Shown here: piece by piece, positions 1 through 8,380 of the stretch
How positions within the stretch are numbered: position 1 is the first letter of the stretch
How the letters are laid out: the number at the start of each line of letters is the position of its first letter
NCBI GenBank assembly: GCA_018222605.1
Contig: JAAEZZ010000009.1
Coordinates: 124,001 to 188,000, forward strand
Reading direction: 5' to 3'
Length of the DNA stretch: 64,000 nucleotides
Source of the DNA: Alphaproteobacteria bacterium
GTDB lineage: Bacteria > Pseudomonadota > Alphaproteobacteria > Caulobacterales > Hyphomonadaceae
The notes under the pieces: generated by a model
The model's input: the letters and a program-made list of their open reading frames with translations, nothing else
The model's database searches: none
Told to the model about the DNA's origin: nothing
Position numbers and translations under genes: made by a program

Positions 1-261
1 CAATTGCTCGGAGAGTTCTTCGGACACAGACCGCTCAGGTGCGGCGTCCAGGGCAAGCGCGGCAATGCGGGCGGCCTGCACACGCTCATTCAGCCAGGCC
101 ATGCGGAAGCCGGAGGCGCTGGGCACGAAAATGAAGCCTTCGACGATCAGGATGGCGACCACGGTGAGCGCAAAAAGACGGAACGACAGGCTGTTGAACC
201 ATCGCGCCGGGGCGCGGGTTTCAGCAGTCTGAGGTACGGGCGCGTCAGGCTTGTGAGTCAC
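1..261 (-). CDS. Sensor histidine kinase, N-terminal fragment (runs off left edge)
   Basis: The first 87 codons of a minus-strand gene starting at GTG 259-261; the rest lies beyond the window. The peptide starts with a Pro/Ala-rich cytoplasmic stretch, then a hydrophobic segment (about residues 33-53, FRLFALTVVAILIVEGFIF) and a likely periplasmic stretch rich in Arg, Ala and Glu. This resembles the N-terminus of alphaproteobacterial membrane sensor kinases, but no kinase domain is visible here, so the family call is from memory of similar N-termini. It starts only 14 bases after the upstream oxidoreductase stop, so it is probably the last gene of the same operon. Confidence 0.6.
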   Translation of the reverse strand, partial: MTHKPDAPVPQTAETRAPARWFNSLSFRLFALTVVAILIVEGFIFVPSASGFRMAWLNERVQAARIAALALDAAPERSVSEELSEQL

Positions 262-275
262 GCGCTTGAAGTAGC

Positions 276-1709
276 CTAGGGGATGCGCTGGAGCAAGCCG
301 ACGAGGCGCTTGGCGTTCTTCCCGAAGATAATGTCTGTGAAGTGCGCATTGGCGGCGCGTTTCGCCACTTCTGCCCGCGTCGGGTAAGGCGAGATGAAAT
401 TGGTCAGATCCTTCACATCCAGCCCGTTCGACATGGCAACGGAGACCAGCTGGATAATGTCACCCGCGCCTTCGCCGACAATCGATGCGCCGAGCAGCTT
501 GCCCTTGCGCACGATCAACTTGGCTTCGCCCAGCGTCTTGCCTTCGGCAATGGCGCGATCATTTTCGCTGAAGGGAAAGGTCGGTGCGGAAATGGCGTCT
601 GCACCATAGCATTCGGTGGCTTCGGCCTCTGTCATGCCAAGCTGTGCCACTTCGGGGGAGGTGTAGGTGACGGCCGGAATGGGCAGGCTGGTCGCTTTGG
701 TGAACTGTTTGAAGAAGGCGCGGCGACTGAAGACGGAGGCATGCCAGCCGGCGACATGGGTGAATTGTTCGCGGCCTGCAATATCGCCCAAAGCCCAGAC
801 ACGGCCATTGGATTTTGACCGCAGAGTGTCTCCGACCTGGATGCCTGTGTCGTCATGATCGACATTGCCCTTGTTCAGCTCCAGCCCGTCCAGAACCGCG
901 CGACGGCCCAAGGCGACAAGAAGGTGCGAGCCCTCGATCACGGACGTGGGCGAGCCGTCCTGGCGTTCCGTGCTGACATGGATATTCTGTCCCTTGCTGC
1001 TGATATGCACAGCCTTGTGTCCTTCCAGCAGCGTGACGCCTTCTTCTTTCAGCGCCTCAATGGCGATAGAGGCATGGTGCGGATCAGCCCGGCCCAGGGC
1101 GAGATCCTTCTCTACAACCGTGACCTTGCTGCCGAGGCGGGTAAAGGCCTGCGCCATTTCCATGCCGATGGGCCCGGCGCCTAGAATGATGAGATGTTCA
1201 GGCAGCTCAGGCAGGTCGAAAATGGTCTCATTGGTCAGATAAGGGACTTCGCTGAGGCCCTCGATGGGGGGGACCAACGCGCGCGACCCTGTAGCGACGA
1301 CGATTCGGCGGGCGATGGTGCGAGTGCTGTCTGAGACGAGCGTCTTGTCATCCTCAAAGCGCGCTGCCTCGCGGATGACGGTGACGCCGAGGCCTTCAAA
1401 CCGTTCCTGGCTGTCGACCGGAGCAATGGTTTCGATGGCGGACTGGATATGCGCTTTCACCTTCTGCCAGTCTGTCTTCGGCGGGCCGGCGGAGATGCCG
1501 TATTTTTCTGCCTCGCGAACAGAGGCGGCTGCCTTTGCGGCGCTTAGCAGGGCCTTGGAGGGAACGCAGCCATAGTTCAGGCAGTCCCCGCCCATCTTGC
1601 CCTTTTCATAAAGCACGACAGACAGACCGAACTGGGCGGCCCCAGCAGCGGCAGACAGGCCTGCAGAGCCTGCTCCAATAACGGCCAGGTCAACGTTCAG
1701 GGTTTGCAT
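276..1709 (-). CDS. Class I pyridine nucleotide-disulfide oxidoreductase (Lpd/MerA-like)
   Basis: A 477-residue FAD/NAD(P) flavoprotein. Visible are the FAD-binding GAGSAG (residues 12-17), the redox disulfide in GGDCLNYGCVPSK (Cys43 and Cys48), a second Rossmann motif LGAGPIGMEM (about 177-186) and the FAD-contact ALGDIAG (about 308). The dihydrolipoamide dehydrogenase active-site motif HxHPTxSE is replaced by SPYPTRAE (440-447), so the catalytic His is missing. The C-terminal Cys pair and N-terminal metal-binding domain of mercuric reductase are also absent. The substrate is therefore unknown. The start codon shares one base (TGATG) with the stop of the upstream TVP38 gene, which implies translational coupling. 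Confidence 0.85.
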   Translation of the reverse strand: MQTLNVDLAVIGAGSAGLSAAAGAAQFGLSVVLYEKGKMGGDCLNYGCVPSKALLSAAKAAASVREAEKYGISAGPPKTDWQKVKAHIQSAIETIAPVDSQERFEGLGVTVIREAARFEDDKTLVSDSTRTIARRIVVATGSRALVPPIEGLSEVPYLTNETIFDLPELPEHLIILGAGPIGMEMAQAFTRLGSKVTVVEKDLALGRADPHHASIAIEALKEEGVTLLEGHKAVHISSKGQNIHVSTERQDGSPTSVIEGSHLLVALGRRAVLDGLELNKGNVDHDDTGIQVGDTLRSKSNGRVWALGDIAGREQFTHVAGWHASVFSRRAFFKQFTKATSLPIPAVTYTSPEVAQLGMTEAEATECYGADAISAPTFPFSENDRAIAEGKTLGEAKLIVRKGKLLGASIVGEGAGDIIQLVSVAMSNGLDVKDLTNFISPYPTRAEVAKRAANAHFTDIIFGKNAKRLVGLLQRIP

Positions 1710-2449
1710 CAGGCAGCTTCCTCAATCTTGCCCGCCTTGCGGGGAAACAGTTTTTTCCAGGCTACAGGGAGCAGGGACACGACCACCAAAGCGAGCGCGG
1801 CGGGCAAAAGGTTCCGAAACACAGATGCAAGATCGGGGTCTTCGCCCCGCGCAAAGGTGGTGCCAAGCCCAGCGCCGACCCAGGTATAGGCGACCACACC
1901 GGGCACAATGCCAAGCGCGGTGGTGATCACATAGTCCCGGAACTTCGCGCCCAGAATGGCCGGCAGCACATTGGCGACGGCAAAGGGCATGGCCGGCACA
2001 AAGCGCATGGCGAACATATAGGCCAGCGGACTGTCCTGAAATTCCGTGCGGACCTTCTCAGCATAGCCTCCTGCCATTTTGCGCAAGGATGCGCCGAGCG
2101 AGGTTCTTGCGGCCAGGAACAGCAGGCTGGCGCCCAGGGTTGCCCCGGCAATTGTGGCCAGCGATCCGCCGACCAGCCCGAATAGAAAGCCCCCTGCAAT
2201 CGTTACCCAAAGGGCGCCGGGCATCATGAACAGGGTCGTCAGGGCATAGATGCCGATGAAGGCTGCAATCGCGAGGACAAGGTGGTCCTCGACAAAGGCG
2301 CGCAGCGTGGCCTGCTGCTGGCGTAGGGTTTCCAGCGACAGATAGTCAAACAGGCCAAGGGCCCAGGCGGTCACAAGGCCCGCGGCGATCAGGTAAAGCG
2401 GCCACAGGCGCAACCAGATTGGCCGGGATGTCCTGGATATCTCACTCAT
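1709..2449 (-). CDS. TVP38/TMEM64 (SNARE-associated/DedA-like) membrane protein
   Basis: 246 residues with about five to six hydrophobic segments, beginning with LYLIAAGLVTAWALGLF near the N-terminus and ending with a basic cytoplasmic tail. The central block, around ALTTLFMMPGALWVTIAGGFLFG and the following Gly/Ala-rich segment, matches the SNARE-associated/VTT domain family (PF09335), some members of which act as lipid scramblases or undecaprenyl-phosphate flippases. The specific role is unknown. Its ATG overlaps the DUF547 stop by four bases (ATGA) and its stop overlaps the oxidoreductase start. TVP38 genes are often beside such flavoproteins, which suggests a shared membrane or redox function (inference). 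Confidence 0.85.
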   Translation of the reverse strand: MSEISRTSRPIWLRLWPLYLIAAGLVTAWALGLFDYLSLETLRQQQATLRAFVEDHLVLAIAAFIGIYALTTLFMMPGALWVTIAGGFLFGLVGGSLATIAGATLGASLLFLAARTSLGASLRKMAGGYAEKVRTEFQDSPLAYMFAMRFVPAMPFAVANVLPAILGAKFRDYVITTALGIVPGVVAYTWVGAGLGTTFARGEDPDLASVFRNLLPAALALVVVSLLPVAWKKLFPRKAGKIEEAA

Positions 2450-3228
2450 CGGCGTCTCTCTTGGCGATAATCATTGAGGGACCAGTCATATTCATAGCCC
2501 CGGATGCGTGGTGTCTTGCGGATGGCCTCAGCCAGATCCGGCTCTGCATATTTCAACAGGTGTTGCATCACAGTGGCTTTCGATCCGCCGAAATCGTCTT
2601 CAAACCAGTCATAAATGGTCGAGACGGTCAGACCTCTGGGCCCGGTACGGACACCGCGGGGATGATTGATATAGGCCCGCGCGGCGGCATCCAGATCCCT
2701 GTCCAGTGTATCGCCCTTCCAGGCGACGGGCTGCAGGTTCGGGCAGGACCAGGCGGCGCAATTGATGGCATAGTGTACGCGCGGATCCTGGAAGCGCGGC
2801 CGCAGCACATCATGCTCGATCCCATCAAGGGAGATTTCTCTTCCGTCTGCCGTGACCTTGATTTTCTTCCAGGGGCCGCCGAACACATAGCCATCCCGTA
2901 TAGAGCCGAGCGGGTATTGCTGCGCGATGTAGCGCATGGTGACGGCATTATAGAGATTGGCCCAGGCGGCGAAGGTTGCGTCATCGCGGCCGGACAGATC
3001 CATCTCGGCAAAGCTGGCAATGTAGACATCCAGCTCGGCGCGGTCCGCCTGATTAGCCTTCAGGGCGGCGTAATTGACGCGGTTTACGCCGTCTCCCCCC
3101 TGATGGACATAGTCAGACAGAAGGCGTGTCCATTGCGCATGTTGCGCAGAGGCGGGCAGGCTGGCGCCAAGCGCCAGGACGTAGCCTATCAGCAGGGCTT
3201 TTGCGAAGGTCAGGATCGGACGGGTCAT
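2446..3228 (-). CDS. Secreted DUF547-domain protein
   Basis: 260 residues from the chosen ATG at 3226-3228, which gives a clean signal peptide (MTRPILTFAKALLIGYVL...ASAQ). A start 12 codons upstream (3264) is possible but would put basic residues before the signal peptide. The body contains the DUF547 signature: NRVNYAALKANQ, then FAAWANLYNAVTMRYI, and HYAINCAAWSCPNL. DUF547 proteins have no firm biochemical function. First gene of the DUF547 - TVP38 - flavoprotein - kinase run, overlapping the next gene by four bases. Confidence 0.8.
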   Translation of the reverse strand: MTRPILTFAKALLIGYVLALGASLPASAQHAQWTRLLSDYVHQGGDGVNRVNYAALKANQADRAELDVYIASFAEMDLSGRDDATFAAWANLYNAVTMRYIAQQYPLGSIRDGYVFGGPWKKIKVTADGREISLDGIEHDVLRPRFQDPRVHYAINCAAWSCPNLQPVAWKGDTLDRDLDAAARAYINHPRGVRTGPRGLTVSTIYDWFEDDFGGSKATVMQHLLKYAEPDLAEAIRKTPRIRGYEYDWSLNDYRQERRR

Positions 3229-3331
3229 GAAGTGCCTAGTATGGGGCGAAAGTGACCGACGCATAGCCTGACGCGCGGGAAAATCCGTTCACGTCTGCGT
3301 GCGTTGCCCTGACGTCCGGGGGAGACGGGCC

Positions 3332-4519
3332 TCAGTGCCCGGCGGCGGCTTGGGCGGTGTCGAGTTCCATCCAGTCATGGAAGGGCAGGCCATAGGCCAT
3401 GTCCATCACCTCAAAGCCGATGCCATTGGGTTGGCGGGCGCTGGAGTTCCACAGGATGACAACGCCTGTATCGCGGTCCGGATCGAACAGGATGAACGAA
3501 CGGTAGCCCTCAACGGCGCCGCGATGGCCGACCACGCGGTTGCCCGCCTCACCATATTTATAAATCCGCCAGCCAAGCCCGTAACGGGCGTCGCGCACGG
3601 TGCCCTGATAATGGCTGGACATGCGCGCCTGTTCCCGGCGGGTATAGATGCGCGGTGTTTGCAGCATGTCGAGCGCTGTTTCACTCAGCACGTCCGGTAC
3701 AAGGCCCATGTGGGCGCGCGCGTAGAGCGCCAGGTCACGGATCGAGCCATTCACGCCGCCAGCGGCCGGGACGCGATAATAATCGTCATTCACGGTTTTT
3801 TCCTGAGGACGGCCAGGTGCGCGTCCGCGCTTGGAGTAGGGGCGGGCCCAGGAGTGTGAGTTCTGCAGGCCGCTGCGGCCAATGCTGGCTGTCGCCATGC
3901 CGAGTGGAACGAAGACAGAGCGTTGTACGGCGTCGGCATATTTGGACTCTGTGACATCCTCGACCACTTCGGCGATGCTGTCATAGGCGACATTCTGGTA
4001 GGTGTGACACTCGCCAATCGCGCAGACGGGTTTCAGGGATTTCAGGCTTTCGCGGATTTTGGCGGGGTCCCAGCCATCTTCCAGACGCGTATCATAGGCA
4101 TTTGGCAGGATGCCCAGCCGATGCGACAGGACATCTTCCAGGGTCGCGCGTTTTTCGCCGCCGCCGGGCAGGCGCAGGCTGGTCTTGAAGCTGCCGACTG
4201 TGTCCGTGATGTTGAGGCGCGCTTGGCTGGCGAGAATGGCAATTTCTGTTGCGGCCACGCCTTTGGAGAGCGACGCCCAGCGAAACACCGTGTCATCCGT
4301 CACCGGCTCGCCGCCGATTTCGGTGACGCCATATCCCTTTGCAAAGGCGATCCGGCCATCTTCGATCACCGCGACAGACAGACCGACAATGTCTTCATCA
4401 GCGGCCAGGCGGGTCAGCCGGGCATCGAGATGGTCATAATCCATGGTCTGAGAGAGGGCCGCCGCCGGAATGGCAAGCAGGGCAAGAAGACAAAGAACGG
4501 CAGAGCGCTGAAACCGCAT
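3332..4519 (-). CDS. Secreted serine hydrolase, class C beta-lactamase/esterase family
   Basis: 395 residues with a Sec signal peptide (MRFQRSAVLCLLALLAIPAAALSQ). All three landmarks of the penicillin-binding-protein-like serine hydrolases are visible: SxxK as SLSK (nucleophile Ser83, Lys86), YxN as YQN (175-177) and an HxG in place of KTG (GHRGAVEGY, about residue 335). The HRG form is more typical of esterases or D-aminopeptidases than of true beta-lactamases, so antibiotic hydrolysis is not implied. It lies about 100 bp upstream of the DUF547 gene on the same strand and probably has its own promoter. Confidence 0.85.
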   Translation of the reverse strand: MRFQRSAVLCLLALLAIPAAALSQTMDYDHLDARLTRLAADEDIVGLSVAVIEDGRIAFAKGYGVTEIGGEPVTDDTVFRWASLSKGVAATEIAILASQARLNITDTVGSFKTSLRLPGGGEKRATLEDVLSHRLGILPNAYDTRLEDGWDPAKIRESLKSLKPVCAIGECHTYQNVAYDSIAEVVEDVTESKYADAVQRSVFVPLGMATASIGRSGLQNSHSWARPYSKRGRAPGRPQEKTVNDDYYRVPAAGGVNGSIRDLALYARAHMGLVPDVLSETALDMLQTPRIYTRREQARMSSHYQGTVRDARYGLGWRIYKYGEAGNRVVGHRGAVEGYRSFILFDPDRDTGVVILWNSSARQPNGIGFEVMDMAYGLPFHDWMELDTAQAAAGH

Positions 4520-4707
4520 GTGACCTCTTCGAAAATTTTACGCCCGCCCACATTGGCAGAGTGCGCGAGACTCTTGTGTTATGTAAAGAGTACGCCGCAG
4601 GGGCGTGCAGGAATGTGCTGTCTTCTTCTTCCCCGGTGGCTTGACCTTGGCCATTCATGCCTGTATTGGCCCCTCTTTCCGAGATACTTAGCTTTCAGAG
4701 CAGACCG

Positions 4708-4842
4708 ATGAAACGCACATTCCAGCCGAGCAACCTTCGCCGCAAGCGCACCCATGGCTTCCGCGACCGCATGTCGACCAAAAATGGCCGCAAGGTGCTG
4801 GCGCGCCGCCGCGCCAAAGGCCGCAAGTCGCTGTCCGCTTAA
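4708..4842 (+). CDS. rpmH: 50S ribosomal protein L34
   Basis: 44 residues, the usual L34 length, strongly basic. It starts [14 protein letters not shown], contains [15 protein letters not shown] and ends in a basic [10 protein letters not shown] stretch, all diagnostic of L34. An in-frame start upstream at 4657 would add 17 residues not found in the family, so ATG 4708 is chosen. It heads the classical rpmH-rnpA-yidC block. Confidence 0.97.
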   Translation: MKRTFQPSNLRRKRTHGFRDRMSTKNGRKVLARRRAKGRKSLSA

Positions 4843-4886
4843 GAGCGGGGTCGCCCCCGTCTGACTTAAAGGACGGATGCCAGGCC

Positions 4887-5255
4887 ATGACCAGCGAAAT
4901 GCAGAATTCCGAGATTGAGGTCGCCCGTCTTCGCGTGCGGCCTCAATTTCTTTATGTGCGCCACGGCAAGTCTGAGCGCCGCAAGGCACTCGTGATCCAG
5001 GCACGCCCCAGGCGAGGGGACGCCGCTGGCAGCCATATCGGCGCCGGGTTTACCGCCACCAAGAAGATCGGAAATGCCGTTATCCGCAACAGGGCCAAAC
5101 GCCGGTTGCGTGAAGCCGCGCGTGTTCTCTTGCCGCAGCATGGCAAAGCGGGGTGGGATTATGTCTTTATTGCACGTATGGAGACGCCTGAGATTGGCTG
5201 GGCACGTTTGCTTGACGATATGGAAAGTGCGCTGATAAGCCTCGCCGCTGATTAA
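4887..5255 (+). CDS. rnpA: Ribonuclease P protein component
   Basis: 122 residues. The RNR signature is visible as KKIGNAVIRNRAKRRLREAAR (about residues 59-79), preceded by the GAGFTAT strand. The protein binds the catalytic RNase P RNA and helps process the 5' ends of pre-tRNAs. It follows rpmH by 44 bp; that gap holds a short GC hairpin (about 4854-4867) without a T-run. No yidD is seen before yidC. Confidence 0.95.
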   Translation: MTSEMQNSEIEVARLRVRPQFLYVRHGKSERRKALVIQARPRRGDAAGSHIGAGFTATKKIGNAVIRNRAKRRLREAARVLLPQHGKAGWDYVFIARMETPEIGWARLLDDMESALISLAAD

Positions 5256-5306
5256 ACCCCCGCCGCCGAGTCGGTCGGGCTGACAAAGATTTTCCGGGAT
5301 CCGCAG

Positions 5307-7133
5307 ATGGAAAAAGAAGACCAGCGCAATTTCCTGATCGCCATGGTCGTGATGATCGTGTTTGTGTTTGCCTACCAGACCTTCATCATGAAGCCTGCGC
5401 AGAAGAAATTCGAGGCGCAGCACGCGGTTGAGCAGGCAGAACAGCAGACCGCGACGACCGCAGATTCCAGCGTGCCAGCGGTCTCGCAGATCAAGCCGGT
5501 CGAGGAAGCCATTCAGGAAGATGCCCGGGTCGCCTTCAATGGCGATTCTGTCGACGGCACGATCCGACTGTCTGGTTCCCGTATCGATGATCTCAGTCTG
5601 AAGAAACACTTCCTGACGGTCGAGAAGCTCAAAGAAGTCCGCCTCTTCCGCCCGGAGAACAGCGAGTACGGCTATTTTGCCACCTGGTATTGGGCGGATG
5701 GCTCCACACTGGTGGCAGGCCGCAACTCCCCCTGGAAACAGGTGGGAGAGGGCAAGCTGACGACCTCAACGCCCATTACGCTGCGTCTTGAAACGGATGG
5801 TCTGACGATTGACCGCGAGATTTCAGTGGATGACGATTATATGTTCACCTTCACCGATACGGTGACCAATACATCCGGCGCCCCTCGTGAGCTGCGCCCG
5901 GTTGGCTCGATTGAGCGTCATGGCGACTGGAAAGGCTTCCTTGAAGTTACCGATCCCGGCACGGGTAGTCAGACCAACATTGCGCATGTTGGTCTGATGG
6001 GCGTGGTGAACAACGAATTGCGGATGAAGAAATATAAGCCGCTATTCCAGATGAAAGACATCAAGGGCGAGACGAAAGAGGGCAATTTCCCGTCTGATCA
6101 GGGTGGCTGGTGGGGCCTGTCCGACAAATACTGGCTCGGCGCGCTTGTGCCTGAGCAGGACCGTTTCTTTGCCGGCATGGTCGACAAGCGCAAACTCGCC
6201 CGCGGCGCGGGACTTGAAGTGCGTGCGGAAACGGCGCCAGTGACCCTTGCGCCTGGCGCCAGCGAGACAGTTTCCAACAGCATCTATGCGGGTGCAAAGC
6301 GTTTCGAAGTGCTGCAGCATTATCAGAACGATCTGGGCATCCCGCGCATGGTGGATGCGATTGACTGGGGCTGGGCGTTCTTCCTGACCAAGCCTTTCTT
6401 CTATGCCCTGGAATGGCTGTCCGGCGTGGTCGGCTCATTTGGCTGGGCGATCCTCGCCTTTACGGTTCTGGTCAAGCTGCCACTCGTGCCGCTTTACAAT
6501 CAGAGCTACAAATCCATGGCGAAGATGAAGAAGCTGCAGGAGCCGATGCAGGACATCCGCGAGCGCTTCAAGGCTGACCCCCAGCGCCAGCAGCAGGAAA
6601 TCATGAAGCTGTACAAGCAGGAAGGCGCAAACCCGATTGGGGGCTGTCTGCCGATCCTGTTCACGATCCCGATCTTCTATGCGCTCTACAAGACGCTGTA
6701 TGTGACGATCGAAATGCGCCACACGCCCTTCCTGTTCCTGAAGGATCTGTCGGCACCCGATCCGACCGCGATTGGTAATCTGTTTGGTCTGATCCCGTGG
6801 TGGTCCGCAGCCGATCTGAAATCCATCCCGTTCATCGGCATCGTCATTGGCATTGGCATCCTGCCGATCCTGTACGGTGTTACCATGGCGGCCATCCAGA
6901 CGCTGAGCCCGCCGCCGCCAGACCCGACGCAGCGCCGTATCATTCAGGCGATGCCGCTGGTCTTCATGTTTGTGTTTGGCGGCTTTGCTGCGGGCCTTGT
7001 CATGTACTGGGTCTGGTCGAACCTGCTCTCCTTCGCGCAGCAATACTTCATTATGCGGCGCAATGGGGTGGAGACCGAGATCGGCAAATTCATAAAAGGC
7101 CTGACGAGCGGCAAGAAGAAAACGGCGGATTAG
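5307..7133 (+). CDS. yidC: Membrane protein insertase YidC
   Basis: 608 residues, typical for a Gram-negative YidC. An N-terminal transmembrane helix (about 8-27) is followed by a large periplasmic beta-domain (about 60-345) and the conserved insertase core: helices near 350-395, the cytoplasmic hairpin YKSMAKMKKLQEPMQDIRER, EGANPIGGCLPILF, and C-terminal helices ending in a basic tail GKKKTAD. The groove residue that is Arg in E. coli appears as Lys (VLVKLPLVPL). It inserts and folds inner-membrane proteins with or without SecYEG. Separated from rnpA by 51 bp and from yihA by 4 bp, so probably one transcript. Confidence 0.97.
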   Translation: MEKEDQRNFLIAMVVMIVFVFAYQTFIMKPAQKKFEAQHAVEQAEQQTATTADSSVPAVSQIKPVEEAIQEDARVAFNGDSVDGTIRLSGSRIDDLSLKKHFLTVEKLKEVRLFRPENSEYGYFATWYWADGSTLVAGRNSPWKQVGEGKLTTSTPITLRLETDGLTIDREISVDDDYMFTFTDTVTNTSGAPRELRPVGSIERHGDWKGFLEVTDPGTGSQTNIAHVGLMGVVNNELRMKKYKPLFQMKDIKGETKEGNFPSDQGGWWGLSDKYWLGALVPEQDRFFAGMVDKRKLARGAGLEVRAETAPVTLAPGASETVSNSIYAGAKRFEVLQHYQNDLGIPRMVDAIDWGWAFFLTKPFFYALEWLSGVVGSFGWAILAFTVLVKLPLVPLYNQSYKSMAKMKKLQEPMQDIRERFKADPQRQQQEIMKLYKQEGANPIGGCLPILFTIPIFYALYKTLYVTIEMRHTPFLFLKDLSAPDPTAIGNLFGLIPWWSAADLKSIPFIGIVIGIGILPILYGVTMAAIQTLSPPPPDPTQRRIIQAMPLVFMFVFGGFAAGLVMYWVWSNLLSFAQQYFIMRRNGVETEIGKFIKGLTSGKKKTAD

Positions 7134-7137
7134 GCAG

Positions 7138-7779
7138 ATGGAAAACGGTGACGGCTTCAGTGAAGAGGCGCTCGAAGCTGGCCGTGTGCTGTTTGCCGGG
7201 CCGGTCGAGTTTGTCAAAGGCGTGGTGGACCTGAAAGGTCTTCCGCCTGCGGATCGGACCGAAGTCTGTTTTGCGGGCCGGTCGAATGTCGGCAAGTCCT
7301 CTCTGATCAATGCCCTGACAAACCGGGCCAAGCTGGCGCGATCCTCCGCAGAGCCGGGCCGGACGCGCGAACTCAACTATTTCGATCTCGGCGAAGGCCA
7401 ACTTTACCTCGTTGACCTGCCGGGCTTTGGCTATGCCAAGGTCAGCCGGTCGCAGGCCGAAAGCTGGATGAAGCTGACGCGCTCCTATCTGCGCGGACGG
7501 CCAAGCCTGCGCCGCGTCTTCCTGCTGGTCGATGCGCGAAGGGGCCTGATGGATACGGATGAGGAGGTGATGAAGATGCTCGACACCTCCGCCGTCACCT
7601 ATCAGATCGTGTTGACCAAGGTCGACAAGCTGAAGAAATCAGAGGCCGATTCTGTGGCTGCCGGCATCGAGGCCAAGCTGAAAAAGCATGGCGCGGCGCA
7701 TCCTCTGGTGCGGATGACGTCATCCGAAAAAGGCTGGGGCATTCCGGAGCTGCGCGCCGAAGTGGCCTCTCTGATATAG
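7138..7779 (+). CDS. yihA: Ribosome biogenesis GTP-binding protein YihA/EngB
   Basis: 213 residues with all G motifs: Walker A GRSNVGKSSL (G1), the switch region SAEPGRTRELNYF (G2), DLPGFGYAKV (G3) and TKVD (G4). This is the EngB/YsxC family of essential GTPases involved in large-subunit assembly and division. The ATG lies four bases after the yidC stop, consistent with a yidC-yihA operon. Confidence 0.95.
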   Translation: MENGDGFSEEALEAGRVLFAGPVEFVKGVVDLKGLPPADRTEVCFAGRSNVGKSSLINALTNRAKLARSSAEPGRTRELNYFDLGEGQLYLVDLPGFGYAKVSRSQAESWMKLTRSYLRGRPSLRRVFLLVDARRGLMDTDEEVMKMLDTSAVTYQIVLTKVDKLKKSEADSVAAGIEAKLKKHGAAHPLVRMTSSEKGWGIPELRAEVASLI

Positions 7780-7909
7780 TCTTTCTCCGGACGGTATCCG
7801 TGCCAGTCCCGCAGGCAAAGTCAGTCTTCTCTTCCTGTACTGTCACGCTCTGATATTGACCGCTAGGCGCGTGTGAGCACTATCCGCCGCGATGCAAGAG
7901 GAGGGCAGT

Positions 7910-8380
7910 ATGCCTTTGGAGATCCGGATTGATGATCTGAGCGGCGCTGAAGTGGCGGACCTGTTGACGGCCCATGCGGATCTGATGCTGTCGCTCAGCC
8001 CGCCGGGGAGTTGCCATTTCCTGCCGCTGCAGGGCCTGAAAGTGCCGGAGGTTACGTTCTGGTCTATGTGGCAGGATGGAGCGCTTGTCGGATGCGGCGC
8101 GCTGAAGGATCTGGGCGACGGCACCGGCGAGATCAAATCCATGCACGCACGCCAGCATCTGCGCGGCAAGGGATATGGGCGTGCGATGCTGGAGCATATA
8201 CTGGCAGAGGCCCGTGCGCGCGATTATACGGCGCTCTATCTTGAGACGGGCTCCATGGATGGGTTCATTCCGGCCCGCAGACTGTATGAGGCCTATGGCT
8301 TTACCTATTGCGAGCCGTTTGGAAGCTATGTGGAAGACCCCCACAGCGTGTTCATGAGTCTGGATATGCAGGCCGCCTAG
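7910..8380 (+). CDS. GNAT family N-acetyltransferase
   Basis: 156 residues. Start chosen at ATG 7910 because GGAGG (7900-7904) sits five bases upstream; an in-frame ATG at 7892 lacks such a site. The acetyl-CoA motif A appears as IKSMHARQHLRGKGYGRAMLEHIL (R-G-K-G-Y-G), and motif B near LYLETGSMDGFIPARRLYEAYGF. The acceptor substrate cannot be told. The end overlaps the stop of the convergent ktrB gene by four bases. Confidence 0.85.
   Translation: MPLEIRIDDLSGAEVADLLTAHADLMLSLSPPGSCHFLPLQGLKVPEVTFWSMWQDGALVGCGALKDLGDGTGEIKSMHARQHLRGKGYGRAMLEHILAEARARDYTALYLETGSMDGFIPARRLYEAYGFTYCEPFGSYVEDPHSVFMSLDMQAA

Noticed and set aside
276..1709. Mercuric reductase or dihydrolipoamide dehydrogenase as a specific name
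   Set aside because: The catalytic His motif of the latter and the terminal Cys pair and metal-binding domain of the former are absent.
3332..4519. Antibiotic-resistance beta-lactamase
   Set aside because: SxxK and YxN are present but HRG replaces KTG, as in esterases and D-aminopeptidases; resistance cannot be inferred.
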